Shown one piece after another: positions 37,644-50,443 of a stretch of DNA of 64,000 bases. Made by a program: the position numbers and the translations under genes. Numbering within the stretch: position 1 is the stretch's first letter; every line of letters begins with the position of its first letter. Under the pieces are notes generated by a model that did not search any database, was not told where the DNA came from, and worked only from the letters and a program-made list of their open reading frames with translations. Source of the stretch: Puffinus mauretanicus (Eukaryota > Chordata > Aves > Procellariiformes > Procellariidae); contig JAJKFH010003022.1 in assembly GCA_023333565.1 (NCBI GenBank), positions 248,001 through 312,000 of the forward strand. The letters run 5' to 3'.

Positions 37644-40197
37644 TTGCAGTTTTGGTCCTGGATTTCATGGCAATACTAGTTAATCTAATAGTAAAAAGCT
37701 CTGCAATTATTTGGCTCTAAGGCTTGGGTCCTTGCCCAGCTCTGACATACACATGCACATACACACACACAAGTGCACTTCTCCAGCAAGGGAGCGGGCG
37801 ATGCCTCTCCTCTTCCTCCTCCTCCAGTCCGTCACGGAAGGGCTGGCTCTTCAGTAAGGGAGTTCCACCCCCTGCAACTTTCTCCCTCGCTGCTCTCAAC
37901 CTGTGCTGCCGGAGTTTCAGCCAGCAAAATCCCTTCTTGCAGGAATTTCTCCAAGCCCTCTCCTCCGATTTGCAAGCACCATGGACCCCCGGCAGCCAGC
38001 GAGGTGCTGCTGCGGGAGAGGATTTTCAGCCATGAGGGCGGAGAGGCAGTAAACTTCAGGAGAGGTCTCTCTCCTATTGCAACAGGTAAGGCACGCTGCT
38101 TGCTGGTGTGGGAAGCTGAAATGAGTCAGGGAGCAGTCTGTACGGCACGGATGGAGGAAGGCATGGAGGATGCAGAGATTTAGTCATGAAACTGCTTTTG
38201 CATGTGAGTAACTTTTACTGGAAACAGCCTTATCCTAAAGATAGGGTTTTAGGATGCAAAGGGAGAACCTTTCATCTTTTCCTCCCTTCTGGCAGCCCTA
38301 GCATGGGGGTTATGGAAGGAGCCAGGAGAAGCTTCAGCTGTGTTTGCACGGAGTTTGCATCTGGTCTTAGCTGGGAAACTTTAGCATGTTGCAGCCAGTG
38401 CAAGCAGGTGGGCTCTGGGTAGCAAACGCAAAAGCCACGTTGCTGAGCAAGGCAGGCAAGGAGGGACTGAACAGAGAAGCTCTCCAGGTGTCTGCACGGG
38501 GCAGGATTCCTGCAGGGAACATGCTCGTGCTGGAGTAAATGGATGTGCTGCTGCAGGAGCAGTGATGGCGTCCGGCTGTAGGCTCAGGTGTTGGCCATAT
38601 ACAACCTCACTAACCAGGACAAGGCGGTACCGTTCCAAGCTCTGTCTCCATGTTCCCCATTAAGCCACTTCCATTGTCAGCTCGAATTCAGCTATGCCTT
38701 GAGGATCCCTGCATGTAGATGCGGTGCTGGCATTTCCCCGCCCTGCCTCCCTGTACGGGCAGGCGAGAGTTCCTTGCCTGCCCTGGTCCCCCTCCGCGAC
38801 AGGCAGCAGAGCCGGGGAGCTGAAGCGAGAGCCACCGTCTCTGCTTCGCACGGGAGCACGTATATCAAGGTGTGTGTGTTTGCATCGATGCAACTTTGTT
38901 CACTATCAGGTGCCTGATGGCAAAATAAGAGTAAATCCCACAGCAAATCCAGTCCCAGTTCAGGGCGTGCAGGAATTATTTTGCCTGTACATGTGCGGTG
39001 CTGAGAAAAGAGGTGAAAATATAGGGAGGGAGGCCTGGGCACTTGGAGCAAACGGGGCCCTTCCAAACAGCAATTATCAGCTAATCAGCCTCCCGGGGGA
39101 ATTACAGGCAGACTCGGTGGAGTGCAGCACTCCAGAGGGGCAAAGATCAGTTGTCACATGGCAGGGGCTGCTTCGGACAAAACTCTTAAAAAAGCTGGCG
39201 CTCACTTGGGTTTGCTGCTGTGAAGGGCTGAGAGTTTCCAGGATGTATGGAAACTCGGGCTGTGCGGTGGCCAGAGCAGGCAGGGCTGCGGCTGGCAGGG
39301 TCCCGCTTCGGCCAGGGTGCCCTGGGTCCGGGCAGGAGGGCACGGAGCCTGCTGCGTCCTCTGCCCCGGCACTCAGCGGGGCAAAGAGCAGGCATGGGAC
39401 ACATAAGGAGCCGCCACAGCTCTCCAGGCTGTCAGCTAGAGAGACCTGGGAGGTTATCAGAGCCTCGGGACGGAAAGCAAACAGTCTGTATCGGGCTCCT
39501 GAGGAAGGCTGGGCTGTCTCGGTATTCGGGGAGGCAAAATCATCAGGCTTGGTATTGTGCACCCTTATCATCTCCTAATACGCAGCGCACCTCACCTTAT
39601 CGGGAACAGTTCAGGGACATCCGCCTGTCTGATAAGTGGTTGGGGTTCCTGGGGGACTGATCAGGGAAGAGGCTTCTAACCCAGCCAGGGGCTTCAGTCT
39701 CTCCGCTTCTCCCTGTCTGCTTGTTGGGCTCTAACGTGCTCCATAATGTTGCAAAAGTGAGCCCAACCGCCCTGCCCTCAGAGGGGAGAGCGCAGCAGGA
39801 TCCGCTCCTCTCCTGCGCTTTTCCCTTAGCTACAGCTTGCACCGTGAATGTGTTTCAAATCCTAATGCTCTCAGAAACCGGTGCGTCTCCCAGCCCTCCA
39901 AACAAACAAGCATCATTCATGTACGAAGGGAGAGTTCAAAGGAGGCGTAACACCTGGAATCAAACATCTGTTAGAAACTAATGCATTTTGCATCCTACGC
40001 TCCTGCCAACTGCTCCAAGGCAAGTCCTAGAGGATTGTTCCAGCTACCTCTGTGCTACAGAAATGGCATTCCCTGCTCCGCGCACCTCGCTTTGTTTTTT
40101 GCCACGTGTGGAGTATGCAAGTGCAGCTGCACCTCGAGCAGTAGTGGGCTTTCTTCTGTATCATGCGCAAGTATAAGAGGATTAAATACCCTCAGCC
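37644..40197. other. Intergenic, no gene recognised
   Basis: Includes a 284-codon + frame at 38724-39578 overlapped by minus frames of 124 and 164 codons in the same bases. None has a recognisable domain, and the overlap on both strands points to compositional ORFs. Confidence 0.55.
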
Positions 40198-40216
40198 TTT
40201 TTTTTTTTTTTTTTTT
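40198..40216 (+). repeat. T19 homopolymer
   Basis: Nineteen consecutive T bases, about 220 bases upstream of the CR1 fragment. A simple repeat. Confidence 0.9.
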
Positions 40217-40439
40217 AAACTGGGTTGGCAACACGGATGCTCCATTGTCTATTAGCAAGCTGATTTGCTGAGCAAGCAATTTTTCTCTCAACCACACTTT
40301 TTCCTTGGCAATGGGGCAGGTACTGGTTTATTAGCAAAGAAACTTTCTTTCCTAATTCTTGGAAGAAGGAGCTCCAGGGAAGGGCAGGCTGCAAGGGCTG
40401 TTAGGAAGGTTTGTAGCTCAGAAATGAACAAGCAGCAGG

Positions 40440-40773
40440 TTTGAAACAAACCAAAGGAAGTATTTTTTTTCCACACAGAGGGCATAATTAAATTCTGGAA
40501 CACATTGCCACAGGATATTGCAGAGGCCAAAAGTGTACTTGGCTTCATACAAGATTTCGATCCATTTGGGATGGATAGCTCCAGTGGAGATTATTAAATG
40601 CAACAGCCCAAGAACAACCGTGTACTTGCACCGATGCTGGAAAGCCGGAGAAGGAGCACGTTACACGTGCCTTGTTTCTTGTGCTCCTCCACTAAGCAAT
40701 CAAAACTGGCCATTCTGGGAGAGAGATTATAGAGAGATGGCTAAGCATGGCTATTTTGATGTTCTTATGTTGT
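40440..40773 (+). mobile_element. Ancient CR1-like LINE 3' end
   Basis: A run of phrases in the right order matches the 3' region of old amniote CR1 elements: ACACAGAGGGCATAATTAAA, TGGAACACATTGCCACAGGA, TATTGCAGAGGCCAAAAG, then near the end CTGGCCATTCTGGGAGAGA and CATGGCTATTTTGATGTTC. Only the 3' part remains and it is diverged, so the copy is dead. Such copies predate the radiation of modern birds. Confidence 0.8.
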
Positions 40774-43700
40774 GGGATTATTTTGGACTGACCAGGTTGT
40801 GCCTTGGATAGATGCTGTGACTCAGGCAGGCCAGGATAGGCTGGTTATGCCATGAATAAATACTCCATATGGCTCAGGTTGGCAGGGACATTGTGTGCCC
40901 AACCTGGTATCTGGCTGTTGCAGGTGCTGCGAGCAGCGTCTGCACACAGCTGCCTGCTCTGCAGAGGTGTTGCAGTGGTGAGAGCTTTCAGAAATGCATT
41001 TCCAGCAGACAGTCCGGAGTTGGAGGTAGCACCTTGTGCTGGGAGCATCACGAGAGCTGACAAGGACATGCTGTGGTGATGAGACCAGCCTGGGCAAACA
41101 TGCCTCTCTCAGGGGTTAATCTTTCCCCCGGTGAAACCCTGAGCTCCCCCGGCCAGGGGCTGGCTTTGCATCAGCTTGTACGGCACTGTGGGTACAGCAG
41201 AGGAGGTGGGCTGGGGTAGGCAGGTTTACTGAGGGCAGGCAGGTCTGGGAGCTGAAGGTTTTCTATCAGCTTGCAGGTATCTCTTTGCATTCAATAAATG
41301 TCCGCTGCAAGAAATTTCTGTGGCACAGCTGGCATCCTGGCCAGCCATCCTTTTACGAGGGAGGATCATGCCCTGATCATCTCATTCATTCTCCGTCCTC
41401 TGTGTCCTTACATTCCCTCCGAACGTGGGAGAGGGATGGGAAGGAGCAGTGCAAGGCAGACAGATGGCAACAGAGTGAAAGAGGCTGCGGCGGAAAGCTG
41501 CTCTCCGTGCTCACTTTCAGGCACCAGAAGGGAAAGACCAGCAGGGTGCTGGGCGGGGGAATGAGAAGATCTTCATATCAGTGCAGGGACAGGTCTGTGG
41601 TGGAAGAGAATTGCCTGGTAGGAGAGAGAGGGAGGAGGCGGCACGGTGGCCAGGGTTGTGCTGCAGGGCAGAGCGGTCCACGTTCTGCTGAGCGCCGGGG
41701 CTCCTCACTCGCATCCAGCAGGGGCACATAGTCCCTTGCCCAGCTTTTCATGCCAAGATGCTCTTCTACTCCTTTCCAATAAATTTTACCAATTGTACGG
41801 TAACATGTATGTTCCCCACAGGGAATCATGGAAAGGGCATCAGAGGACTACCGGCACTCAGGGGATGTGGCCTGAGTCCTTGTTGCAAACATCCAGGTTG
41901 AGTTAAGGTGTGGATGAGGTCTCACAGGGTCAAACAGCTCAGGGTTAGAGCCCCTTCAAACACCAGGCAGAGCTGCTCCTCTCTCCGGGCTGGGGTGGGA
42001 TCTGAGCCCAGTCTGGATTCACAGCTCTGGTGGGTCAGATGGGAGCTGTGTGCTGGGATCCCAGAAAGCATCTCAGAGGTTTTGCAGCACCTAAATAAAC
42101 AGCTGTTTTGCGAGCAGCAGAATTCATGAAGCTTGGTTGCCTGGGGCGCTCTCTCTTGTGTGGATTCTCTGATGTCTAATAATCGGGTTGGGCTCACATT
42201 AGAGCCTTTTCTTCCAGCTGGGAGTCCTAATTTGGATTTCTCTCCTCTCTCCTGCTGCTTTTCACAAGCTTGTGCAAACCTAACTCCTTTCAAGTCCTTA
42301 CCTATCTGGTTAAATTTGGCTGAAACTGGCCAGTGGATCCAAAAGGTAGCAGGGAGGACTGACAATATGGTCCCACACACCAGCTTCCCTCAGTGGTCTG
42401 CAAAAAGGGGAATGATTATCACTGCAAGATAATTTGCAGCCCAAGCATGAGGAAAATGTGAAAGGTTCAGTACGAGTTTTGGCAGGAGGAAGCAATCAAG
42501 AAAGAGCCCAGGATCCCTTGTGGGCTCTCACAGCCTGTGCTGATGGTCACGGCATGCCTGCTGGGCCAGGTAGTTTGCAGCGACCAAGGTGTGTAGCTCT
42601 TGGTGACAACAGCCTCTGTGGGAGCTGAATCCCGGAGAGAGAGGTGCACGGTCCCAGCAGCAGCAGCAGGGTCACACGAGTACCTAGCACACTGCAGCTG
42701 GCTCTTGTGCCAACATGTTTGGGCTGCTGTGCCCAGCCCCTGGGCCCCTCGCACCCTGCCTGGTGAGCAGCTCCCACCGAGCCCCCTTCCCACGGGCACT
42801 GCCCGTCCCCAGCCCCCAGGTCCATTTCTTTTCATCACAGGCAACAGGTACCCCATTCCCATCAGAGCCACCAGTGGGATCTGCTGTTTCCTCCCTGTCT
42901 TCTGGCTGTCCTAGCTACCATCCTTGGCCAAGGAGATAGTCACCATCTCCCAACACCTCCCTGACTATCTGTGTGATGGCAGCTTCTGGACCATGGGCAG
43001 GATTTATCCCCCTGCTGCCAATAATTGGGGAGGGCAGGAAGCGATCAGTGAGGGGGGAAAAGCATCTGATCTTTTCAGGGGAGAGCAGCGGAAGATGATC
43101 AGGAATAATGCATAAGGATGCTTCCCCCTTGTGCCCTTGGCACAAGCAAGTCCACCTCCCTGGTGTCACGCTTTCTCTGGGACAGGAGCCAGCAGCAAGG
43201 CACTTGGCACTGCAAGGTTCCCTCACCCCCCTAGGCCTCCTCCAGTGACCCCAGACCCCATTGAGGACTCCACAGCTCTGGAGCTGCACGATTAAGTCTT
43301 GCTCTAGAATGATGTAATGCCAAGGCAGATAAAGATCACTGACCCTCTACAGGGACTTCGAGCCTGTTCAAATTCTCCTGTGCCTAACAGACAAGCTCCT
43401 GGAGGCTTACAACAATGACAGAGAAACCTCAGCTATGTGACATATCTGAGCCAGGTTTAGGTGTTGGCAGCAGTACAAAATCAGGCTCTCCCTGGGTTCC
43501 TCACAGAGCATTGGACAGAAATGCACATTGCAGGTGGAAAGGTGACAAGAGAAAGCCTTCGGCTTCACGCACAAGGCGATGCCTTGCTCAGGGACAGAGG
43601 ATGGCTTGGAGGCAAAGACATGGATCACCTGCTTGCTCCAGTGGAGGAGCAAACCAGGACAGCAGATAGAGCAGCAGGGGACAGTCAAAGCCACGAGGAT

Positions 43701-45851
43701 GGGACAATGGACAAAATGTCTGCGGGGAAGGGGGCGAGCAGCTGGCTGGGGGAGGCCACAGTAAGAAGTCATGGAGGAAGGTGCCTTTAGAGCCAGTCTG
43801 GACCTGACCATCCAACTTGTGAACAACTGGCATGGCGAGAAAGATGGCAAAAGCATTCAGCTGTATGGCAGAAGAAGGAGTTGGACATCAGAGTAACTAA
43901 ACACTTCTCAGCCACCCTTCCTATGTGGAAGGCCACCCCGCTCTCTCCTCTTCTGCACAACTAACCCATGTCTTGCACATCTGCCTTTTCTGCTCCAGAG
44001 ACAGTGTCCCACCATGCTCTCGCGGTCAGCCCTGAACAGTGGTCCTAGCGGGACCCCTCCCAGGTCCGCTGGCTGCAGCAGACTGCCCCAGGGCAGGCAG
44101 TGCTGTCTCAGAACAAAGCATTTTTTACTAATCCCCGCAGCGATGCAGCCTGAAGAGAGAAAGGGTGTCCCAGCACCACGCCAGGTCTACCAACCTGGGG
44201 CCCAGCTTGCCCCACACAAGTCAACGACTCACAGGCTTCCCCCAAACTCCTTCAAGACAGTCTCTTTTCCTCCAACACCCCTTAGAGGCTGGCGGTCCAA
44301 GCTCCCCAGGGTTAAAGCACCTGCCTGGCCCAGCTAGGAGATGATGGGGTGATCATCTCCGTGGTGCTCGTAGGACTGTATCCATTCCACTCTAGGACTT
44401 GTATGTGACCCGCTGCCATGGCGGGTGGTCCAAGCAAGAGTTATGGCTCCATGCACCAGTGTGACACTCATTAATCCCATGGCTTTCCATGGCTTTATGG
44501 CTCAGCAGCCCCCAGTATAACCCACCCTGTCAGCACGCAGCCACTTTATCACCAGGAACAGAGCTGAACCATGAAATCGTAACGGCGCAGGGTCCAGACA
44601 CTGCCCACAGGCCACTTGCTGTGTGACAGGACCAACATTTCACAGGTCACTCCGAGCAAGGGTAGACCTTGGTTGTAGAAGGCAGGCACACCAGGGTTTA
44701 AACGATCAGCCCCCTTGCTCCAGGTTGTGTAGCAATCTGGAAACAATTTCCAAAGGTCTATTCAAGTCATTCGGAGATTGGAAAGAGGAGATGGGGAAGG
44801 AACAGCCCAGCTGTGCCCTGGTGGAATCTGCAAGTCCAACAAAAAGTTGTACCCACACAAAGACAGCACCCAAGCAGACTGGTGCAAGACAGTCCTGTGA
44901 ACATCAGCCCTTTGAAAACCATCCACAGGCACTGGAAAATCCCAAGATACATTGAGGGAGGAAACACCGTAACTTCAGGGGCTCTTTTCATTAGTTTTCT
45001 GGCTTTGTGTAGTATCTCCAGGACACGTTTCTTCTGCTTCACAGCAAAACCAAGCAGAGACTCTGCACAACCAAATGCAGGAGCAGGATCTCCAAGGACA
45101 GCGCTAGCCCAGATTCAGCATCCCATTCAGAGAAATGCTGCCGAGATCACAGGAATGGCTCTGTGCCATGGCTTGGGAAGAGATAGGCTGGTTTGTTTTT
45201 CAAAGTCCAAGAAAACAGTTCAAAAAATACTCATCTCCCCACAGAATTCAAACCCCGCAGGCCCAGCTTTGTGAGCGACCAGCAGGGAACTCACCAAAAC
45301 TGAGCAAGGCACCAAATGGAAAAGGTTCTAATTCGCATCAGCATTGCTGCAGCAGAGGAGAGGGCAAACATTAACCAAGCAGCCCAGCCCCCGCACAGGG
45401 TGTACATGGGTTATTTCAGTACTGGGAATCAAAACATCTCACAATCGCAGCTCAACACCCTTACAAGAAGAGTACTTTTTAATCTGTGACTTTCCAATCC
45501 TATTTGGCAGGCGGCTGTAAGGATATTACTCCAACTGTAGCTGAACCCCTTCTACTCAGCTACCAGCTAAGCCAGGAGAAGACAGAGACCCAACTCCTAT
45601 TCACTTTCGCAAAGCCTCGTACCAACCACCTCGTATGATTTACTTCCTTTGCTCTCTGTCCCTATTCCCCAATGACCATTGAAATTCACACCCACCATTA
45701 AACTGCCCCATCATTGATTATTCAAACAGCCAAGCGCATCTCCCTTCTCACCCCCAGCTCCTAGTGCTTGTAGCCTCCAACAAAGATGTTGACATGCTTG
45801 GGGATGATTTCGATTGGTACCTATCCCAGGGGGGAGACTGTTTCTTGTAGT
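40774..45851. other. Intergenic, no gene recognised
   Basis: No supported gene. A 110-codon + frame at 43461-43790 contains a donor-like GTAAGA at 43761 and a possible CAG acceptor just inside its 5' end, but its minus strand is open for 149 codons too and no domain is evident. The rest is ordinary non-coding sequence. Confidence 0.5.
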
Positions 45852-45927
45852 GAAGGAAAAAAGGGAGAGAGAATAGGGGAGAGGGAGCAGGGAAGAGAGC
45901 AAGAGGGAAAGAAAGAGGAAGAAAGAG
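45852..45927 (+). repeat. Polypurine (GA-rich) tract
   Basis: About 76 bases of almost pure A/G on the + strand with only three pyrimidine interruptions, built from GAGA and GGGA blocks. Such tracts can form triplex DNA. It lies 4.6 kb before the first FAT2 coding exon. Confidence 0.85.
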
Positions 45928-48900
45928 TTTGGGATGCGTGCTGGCAAAAAAACAATAAGGGAAGAGTTGTCCATATTTTCCCATCAAAATGATGATTTTT
46001 CTCTAATCTTCTGATCTCAAAACTTTGGGCCAAGCCCCCAACACAGCTAGCAAGGGGAATGCTGCTCTTGGTGCACTCAGCACTCGTCTTGTTTTGTGTT
46101 TTGGGTTTTTATTGCTTTTAAATGCTCCTCTTGAAGGGAATCGAAAGGTGGGGCTGGGGCCACACCTGCTTTCTGGCAGGCTGCAGCACTTTTCTGCAAT
46201 GTGGCCGACAAGCACAGCAGCCTGCACATCGCAGGAGACCCCCGGGAGGACCCTCCAGGCCATGCCCCATCTACTCACCCCAGCCGTCTGGAGTAGCCGT
46301 ACCCTGCACCCATCCCCACAAATCACCCACCTCCATGGCCTCCCCACACACACACTTTGAACCTCAGTGCTGTGTTTGTTCCTTCATTTCAAACCAACAG
46401 ATTTGGACACGTCTTTAACAGAGGATCACAATTTGGATGTTAAATTTAGACACACGCTTAGGCTCTGATTAGAGATACACAGAGTGTTTACTCGCTCTGC
46501 GGGGAGTTTGCATCTACAGGGCTGAGGGCAAAGCCCCTTGAGGCTCTCTGATCCTCGCCTGGTGATTAGGAGAGGAGGCTGAATCACCACGTAACGATGC
46601 CCTGGTATTTCCCTCAGTCAGGAGCATGCCTTACCTGCCTCACTCCATCCCACCGATGGGCTTTCTCCAGCACTTCTGCCTCCCCACGTGCAACCAGCTC
46701 CTGGAGGGCATCCGTGCCCAGGGGAGCCATGAAAGAGAGAAGCAGAGAGCTTTCAGGAGTAGAAATAACTGATCCCATGAGATGAGAGACCAGAGGCAGG
46801 TGAGGGTGTTTAAGCGTTTAATGCTTGCAGCTGTATCTGGTAGCCCTGAAGTGGGTATGGTCCTTGCCACGGGTCCCATGAATCATGCACTAATTACTGT
46901 CAGCACAAGGACATGGGGTAACACAGCTCAGAAAAACAGGAAAAATATTTCTTCTAATCTACAGGAAAAATCTGTCGCAGGCACAGTTGATTTCACCCAG
47001 TTTCAATGTGGAGATCCTTGAACTCCATTGCAAGGATCCTTGAGCTTGGCAGTGCTGCTCCTCCTTGGCAACCCAGCTCCCACCTCCCTCTGGGATTTTA
47101 AGTGCTAGTAAATTGATTCTATGCCGTTTTCAGATTATACACAGCTTTTCCATCCACAGTACAAGAGTCACAGAAACCCATCTCGTTTCTGCTAGTTCGT
47201 TACTGACACCTTCCAGGGCAGTTCCGTCGGGGCTTTCCCTGGAGCTGAGCCAAGGCAGTAGTTGACCAGGTTTGCCCTCTGTTCAGAGCGCTGTGCCCCA
47301 TCTTTCTGTTGAGCTTCACCACAGCCTTTGGAAATGTCCCAGTCCTACTTCGGGAGGGTTTTGCATTTTGAATGTGGTGTAAATGATCCCAGAAACAGCA
47401 GACGGAGCAGGGGCTGCACAGTTATCTCCTGGGAGACTTATTACTCTTCAACTTACATTAAAACTATGCTGGAGACACAGAAACATCCAGTGTGCCATTG
47501 TTTCCCAGTGTGACCTACTAAAGAAGAAACTCCAGGCTACAAGTAGTAGATGATGATTTCCAGTCCCAGGGTGGGAAGTTGTGAGCTCTCCTGGGAGCCT
47601 AGGACACTCAATTGGAATAGGCCAACGCTTGAAGGACACTAGTGTCACCAACCCTCTCCATCTCATTCCTTTACCAAAGGATAACTAAGAGAGGGCAAAC
47701 ATGGGCTTGTGTGGAACTGTGATAGGGTTTCCCCAGCAATATTGGTATAGAAATTGTCCAAGCAGATGCACATGCAGTAATGAAGGTGAAATAACATGTC
47801 TCAGAGCACAGGCAGTTGCTGTCAGGGGACATGACAGATTCTCTGTGCTAATGTTGGGGCTTTGGGCATGGGTCCTGCCACAGAGAAGCTATTAGACTTC
47901 AAAAGCTGATAGTGATGCCTCCTAGAAAATTCTCCCTCAGTTTTGGCTGTGCCTTTCAATGTTTCAGATCATTTCCAGTGGAAATGAGGCTTTTGCCTCA
48001 TGTCCCATGTGTGTAGTTACTCTCCATCCCTCATAATAACTGCTGAAGCCATTGATTGCTTTCAGCCTAGCTTGTAATTGAGAGCAAAGCTCTCAGAAAT
48101 ATGAGGTCATGACAACTTTTGCAAAATAATTAGCTGGACAGAGGAGTAAAACCCTGCTAATGCCCCCACAGGGGAAAAAACACCAATCTAAGTGAAGCCC
48201 TTCTTAGATGTCAGGAAATCTACAGGCAAGAGTGAGGTTAAGGACATTCCAGGAGAGATTCAGAAGAAAGTTTGCATCTCGCTAAATGCCAGAAAACCCA
48301 CTCCTTGCTCAAGGTTATGCTCCCATATTGAATTGCAGGTACCCGAGAAGGCATGTGCTCTAGCTCCTGCTTTTCTTGTGGTTGTGGAGTTCATAACGTC
48401 TCTGCCTTGTGGGTTCTCTGATGTCTTATAAGAGATGAGTTCACATTGCCATTTCAGTACAATTCAATTAAAAAGCCAATTAGGCCAGATACAAAGCGAT
48501 CGGCTTCATTAATTCTGCTGTTCATGGAATAGCACTGGGTTTTGTTGCTGTTTTATTCTGCTGTCTTATTCTACTCTGAATTGTATGTGACTTTTCCTGC
48601 TCCACAGTCCTAGTAGACACACGCGCACGCAGCATGCATATATCTTCTTTCCAGGTTCAGCAGTTGAAAATATTGGAAGGGAGCAGCTCTAGGCAAGTCC
48701 CTACATGCTGCAAAACTCTTAAGCACTGTTAAGTAACAAGCAGAGCTTTTAAGAACATGGCTTTCAACTTCTCAGAAGGAACCACATGCTTTTCTGGATC
48801 ACCTAGCCCTGTCCTCCAAGATTTTCTTTCATTTGCTGTGCATTTGGAACTACGTTGTATTCCCTAGAAGTGAAATGATGTCATCAAAAAAAGAGTTTAA

Positions 48901-50422
48901 ATTTTGTCAGTTATGGCAAATCCAAATTGTGTTGGCTTCTCTGCAAATTCTGGTAGTTTCACTTCCTAGTGATATAGGCTGCAATTCAGCTTCAGACTAT
49001 TTGTTTCAAAAAGGAAGGACCACAGCAGGGAGATTGCTGGATGATTGGCATGTGTTTACCAAGGAAAAATGGAATTGAAGGAAGTATCATATTTACAGCT
49101 TTCTATTTATTGGTAATTAGCTATCTCAGAGAGAATATGACACACACTGTTAGTTAGGCTCCGATAATTTGTTCCTAACATTTCACTTGACTTATAAATT
49201 GAAATAGTTCTGGCTTTTAAAGAGATGAGTCCTGAAAAAGTGTCTGGAAAAACAAGTCTTCCCTGTTTAAATTAGGAATGTGCCAAATGACTGGCAGGTA
49301 CTTGATATATAATTTAAATTTAAAAGAGGAAGAAACAGTTCTAGATAAAGATCTCCTGGGATATCTAGGGGAAATATATGCACCTATATTTAGCTTATCC
49401 CTGGTTTCAACCCCTAAATGCACACACTTAGCTTTTGAAAAGAACAGGCCTTGATCCTTTAAAAAGCTCTGCAAAGCTCACTAATAAACTTACATCCTTT
49501 TTAATCACGTATGTGCTCCCCAGTTCCTTCTTTGATACACCATGTTCACAGAGATAAATCATGGAGCCGCAGATGTTCAGGAGTCGTTAGAGAAGGAAGT
49601 TGATGGCGGGTGGTCATGGATGGCAGAACCTCCGCAGGAATCCTGACCCTGGGGCTTTGCCGGGAGAAGGGAGGAACCAGAGAGATTACTCAATGGCTGA
49701 AGGTGACATGGTCAAAGTGTCTTGCTAGAAATCTGCTCTTTCAAGCAACGCAGGGGAGGCAGCCAGGGTCAGACTTGCGAATTAGAAGAACTTTGTGATA
49801 ACTGAGGTACAACTTGACTAGGACCTGAGCTAAAGCTGTCAAAAAGCTGTAGAGCTGGCCATTCAGAAGGAATTTGCACAACATAGCAGAGCATCTCTGC
49901 CAGGGAAGGAGAACAGATTGCTGTAGGAGGGGGAGAGGAAAGGGAAGACAAGCCATGGGGAGAGACATCAAGTCACAGTTTGTTACTGACTCTTGAAAAT
50001 ATTTTGCAAGAACTTGTGTGGAGAGAGAAGTTAAGATGGAGAAGTGAGGATGGAGAAACAAAACAGAAGCGAGGTTTGAATTGGGGAGTTCAAATACGCT
50101 GTTGGACTAGGGAGAAGGCAGAATGAAGGGAGGGAGAGATAGTTCGCAGAATAGGAAGTCAGCCTGATCAGAGCTTTTCACATTTTGCCTTCTACAAGGG
50201 TAAAAACTGAAGGAGAGAATGTGAATGGGCCTGAGCCAGCCTGGGGATGTGGGAGGACAGGTCTCTCACTGGGACAGAAGGGAAGAAGAGCTGAGATAAC
50301 AATCACATCACCAAAGGTCAGGGTAGAGAGAGCAGGGAGGTGAGGCTGAGCTCATGGGGACTTTTCTCCTAACATACTGGCCTTAATAAAAGTTACCAAT
50401 GTTCTTCCTTTAACTCCTGCAG
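45928..50422 (+). other. FAT2: Region upstream of first FAT2 coding exon
   Basis: Ends in a splice acceptor (CCTTTAACTCCTGCAG, AG at 50421-50422), so at least its 3' part is a FAT2 intron and an untranslated FAT2 exon lies somewhere upstream. I could not place that exon or a promoter. The stretch 47.9-49.6 kb is AT-rich and about 49.9-50.3 kb is purine-rich. Confidence 0.55.
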
Positions 50423-50443
50423 GACCCAAGGAGACACCACACC

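Noticed and set aside
38724..39578. 284-codon + strand ORF
   Set aside because: Overlapped by two long minus-strand frames, mixed composition, and no motif or exon borders.
43461..43790. Possible + strand exon ending at the GTAAGA at 43761
   Set aside because: The donor-like and acceptor-like sites are weak together, the minus strand is open for 149 codons over the same bases, and no family is recognised.
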